Positions 63,759-64,000 of a DNA stretch of 64,000 nt are shown here, piece by piece. Below the pieces are notes generated by a model. It ran no database searches. It saw only the letters and a program-made list of their open reading frames with translations, and had not been told where the DNA came from. The position numbers were made by a program, and so were the translations under genes. This stretch comes from Lepidodermella squamata (taxonomy: Eukaryota; Gastrotricha), in contig JBLDXI010000034.1 in NCBI GenBank assembly GCA_047495785.1, positions 1,302,001 through 1,366,000 of the forward strand, in the 5' to 3' direction. The first letter of the stretch is position 1, and each line of letters opens with the position of its first letter.

Positions 63759-64000
63759 AAGTGAGCATGTTCTATTTCAAAACATTTCTCATAAGGTCGC
63801 CAACATTTTCGGCGAAGTTCCATCTGAGCAGAGCCGCCTGAGCGCTGAAGGCATGCGCGATAACGAGTCAATGAGACCTGTCACTGTGCCACCTCCACCA
63901 CCGACTATCGCTTGGAAATACAGGACGGGAAATTGCCGCGAGGTTGAAGTTCCATCCGAGCAGAGCCGCCTGAGCGGTGCAGGCATGCGCGACATCAAAC
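63759..64000 (+). CDS. Possible coding exon with a repeated segment, running off the right edge
   Basis: An open plus-strand frame continues to the window end. It contains a 47 bp segment twice, at 63814-63860 and 63946-63992 (132 bp apart, a multiple of three), encoding EVPSEQSRLSAEGMRD and then EVPSEQSRLSGAGMRD. Between them is a Pro run (VPPPPPTIAWKYR). The differences between copies are few and the frame is kept, which favours coding repeats over satellite DNA. The exon start is not certain; an AG lies at about 63795. A related word encoding NIFG recurs at about 63670. No family recognised. Confidence 0.35.

Overview
The window reads as nuclear DNA of a small invertebrate animal, most likely a nematode or another ecdysozoan. 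The evidence is indirect. The genes are metazoan (cohesin SMC3, a core-1 galactosyltransferase, a Sushi exon, a secreted thyroglobulin type-1 protein, an ankyrin-ended glutaminase). Genes are dense on both strands. Most introns are about 45-65 bp, with GT donors and T-rich acceptors ending TTTCAG or TTTTAG. There is no rRNA and no tRNA that I could recognise.\n\nBases 1-16552 are the unusual part. A 15.6 kb palindrome (296-15911) has two 7,734 bp arms that are identical wherever I compared them, mirrored around a 148 bp unique centre. Each arm encodes a dUTPase, a deoxynucleoside kinase, a RING finger protein, a PC4-like putative single-strand DNA binding protein, and a protein-primed family B DNA polymerase of the Polinton/adintovirus type. 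All but the RING gene carry spliceosomal introns. Together they make a self-contained DNA replication kit: nucleotide supply, SSB and polymerase. I see no integrase, capsid, packaging ATPase or protease. The left polymerase is complete only because its last exon runs across the centre into the right arm; the right polymerase lacks that exon. At both edges the palindrome starts GTGAGT exactly where a different host gene's exon ends: a Sushi-domain gene on the left and a coiled-coil gene on the right. Both genes are cut, and no target-site duplication is visible.\n\nBases 16.9-26.3 kb carry two tandem aldehyde dehydrogenases (one without and one with a mitochondrial leader) and two tandem PTTG1IP-like membrane proteins, all on the minus strand. 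Bases 26.3-43.6 kb carry plus-strand SMC3 (with a MITE in an intron), RABL3 (with a decayed copia element in an intron), a TRMT9B-like tRNA methyltransferase and a tetraspan membrane protein of unknown function.\n\nBases 43.9-61.6 kb carry a six-domain thyroglobulin type-1 secreted protein, a glutaminase, a type II membrane glycosyltransferase, a C1GALT1-like enzyme, an AIG1-like GTPase with a zinc motif, a NEK-like kinase (with a foldback element in an intron) and two tandem carbohydrate sulfotransferases, one of which has lost its PAPS 5'-phosphosulfate-binding motif. C1GALT1 and the sulfotransferases suggest a local cluster of glycan-modifying genes. The last 2.4 kb is largely unassigned, apart from a repeat-containing reading frame running off the right edge.\n\nAll exon models were built by hand from splice signals, frame continuity and family motifs, without searches.
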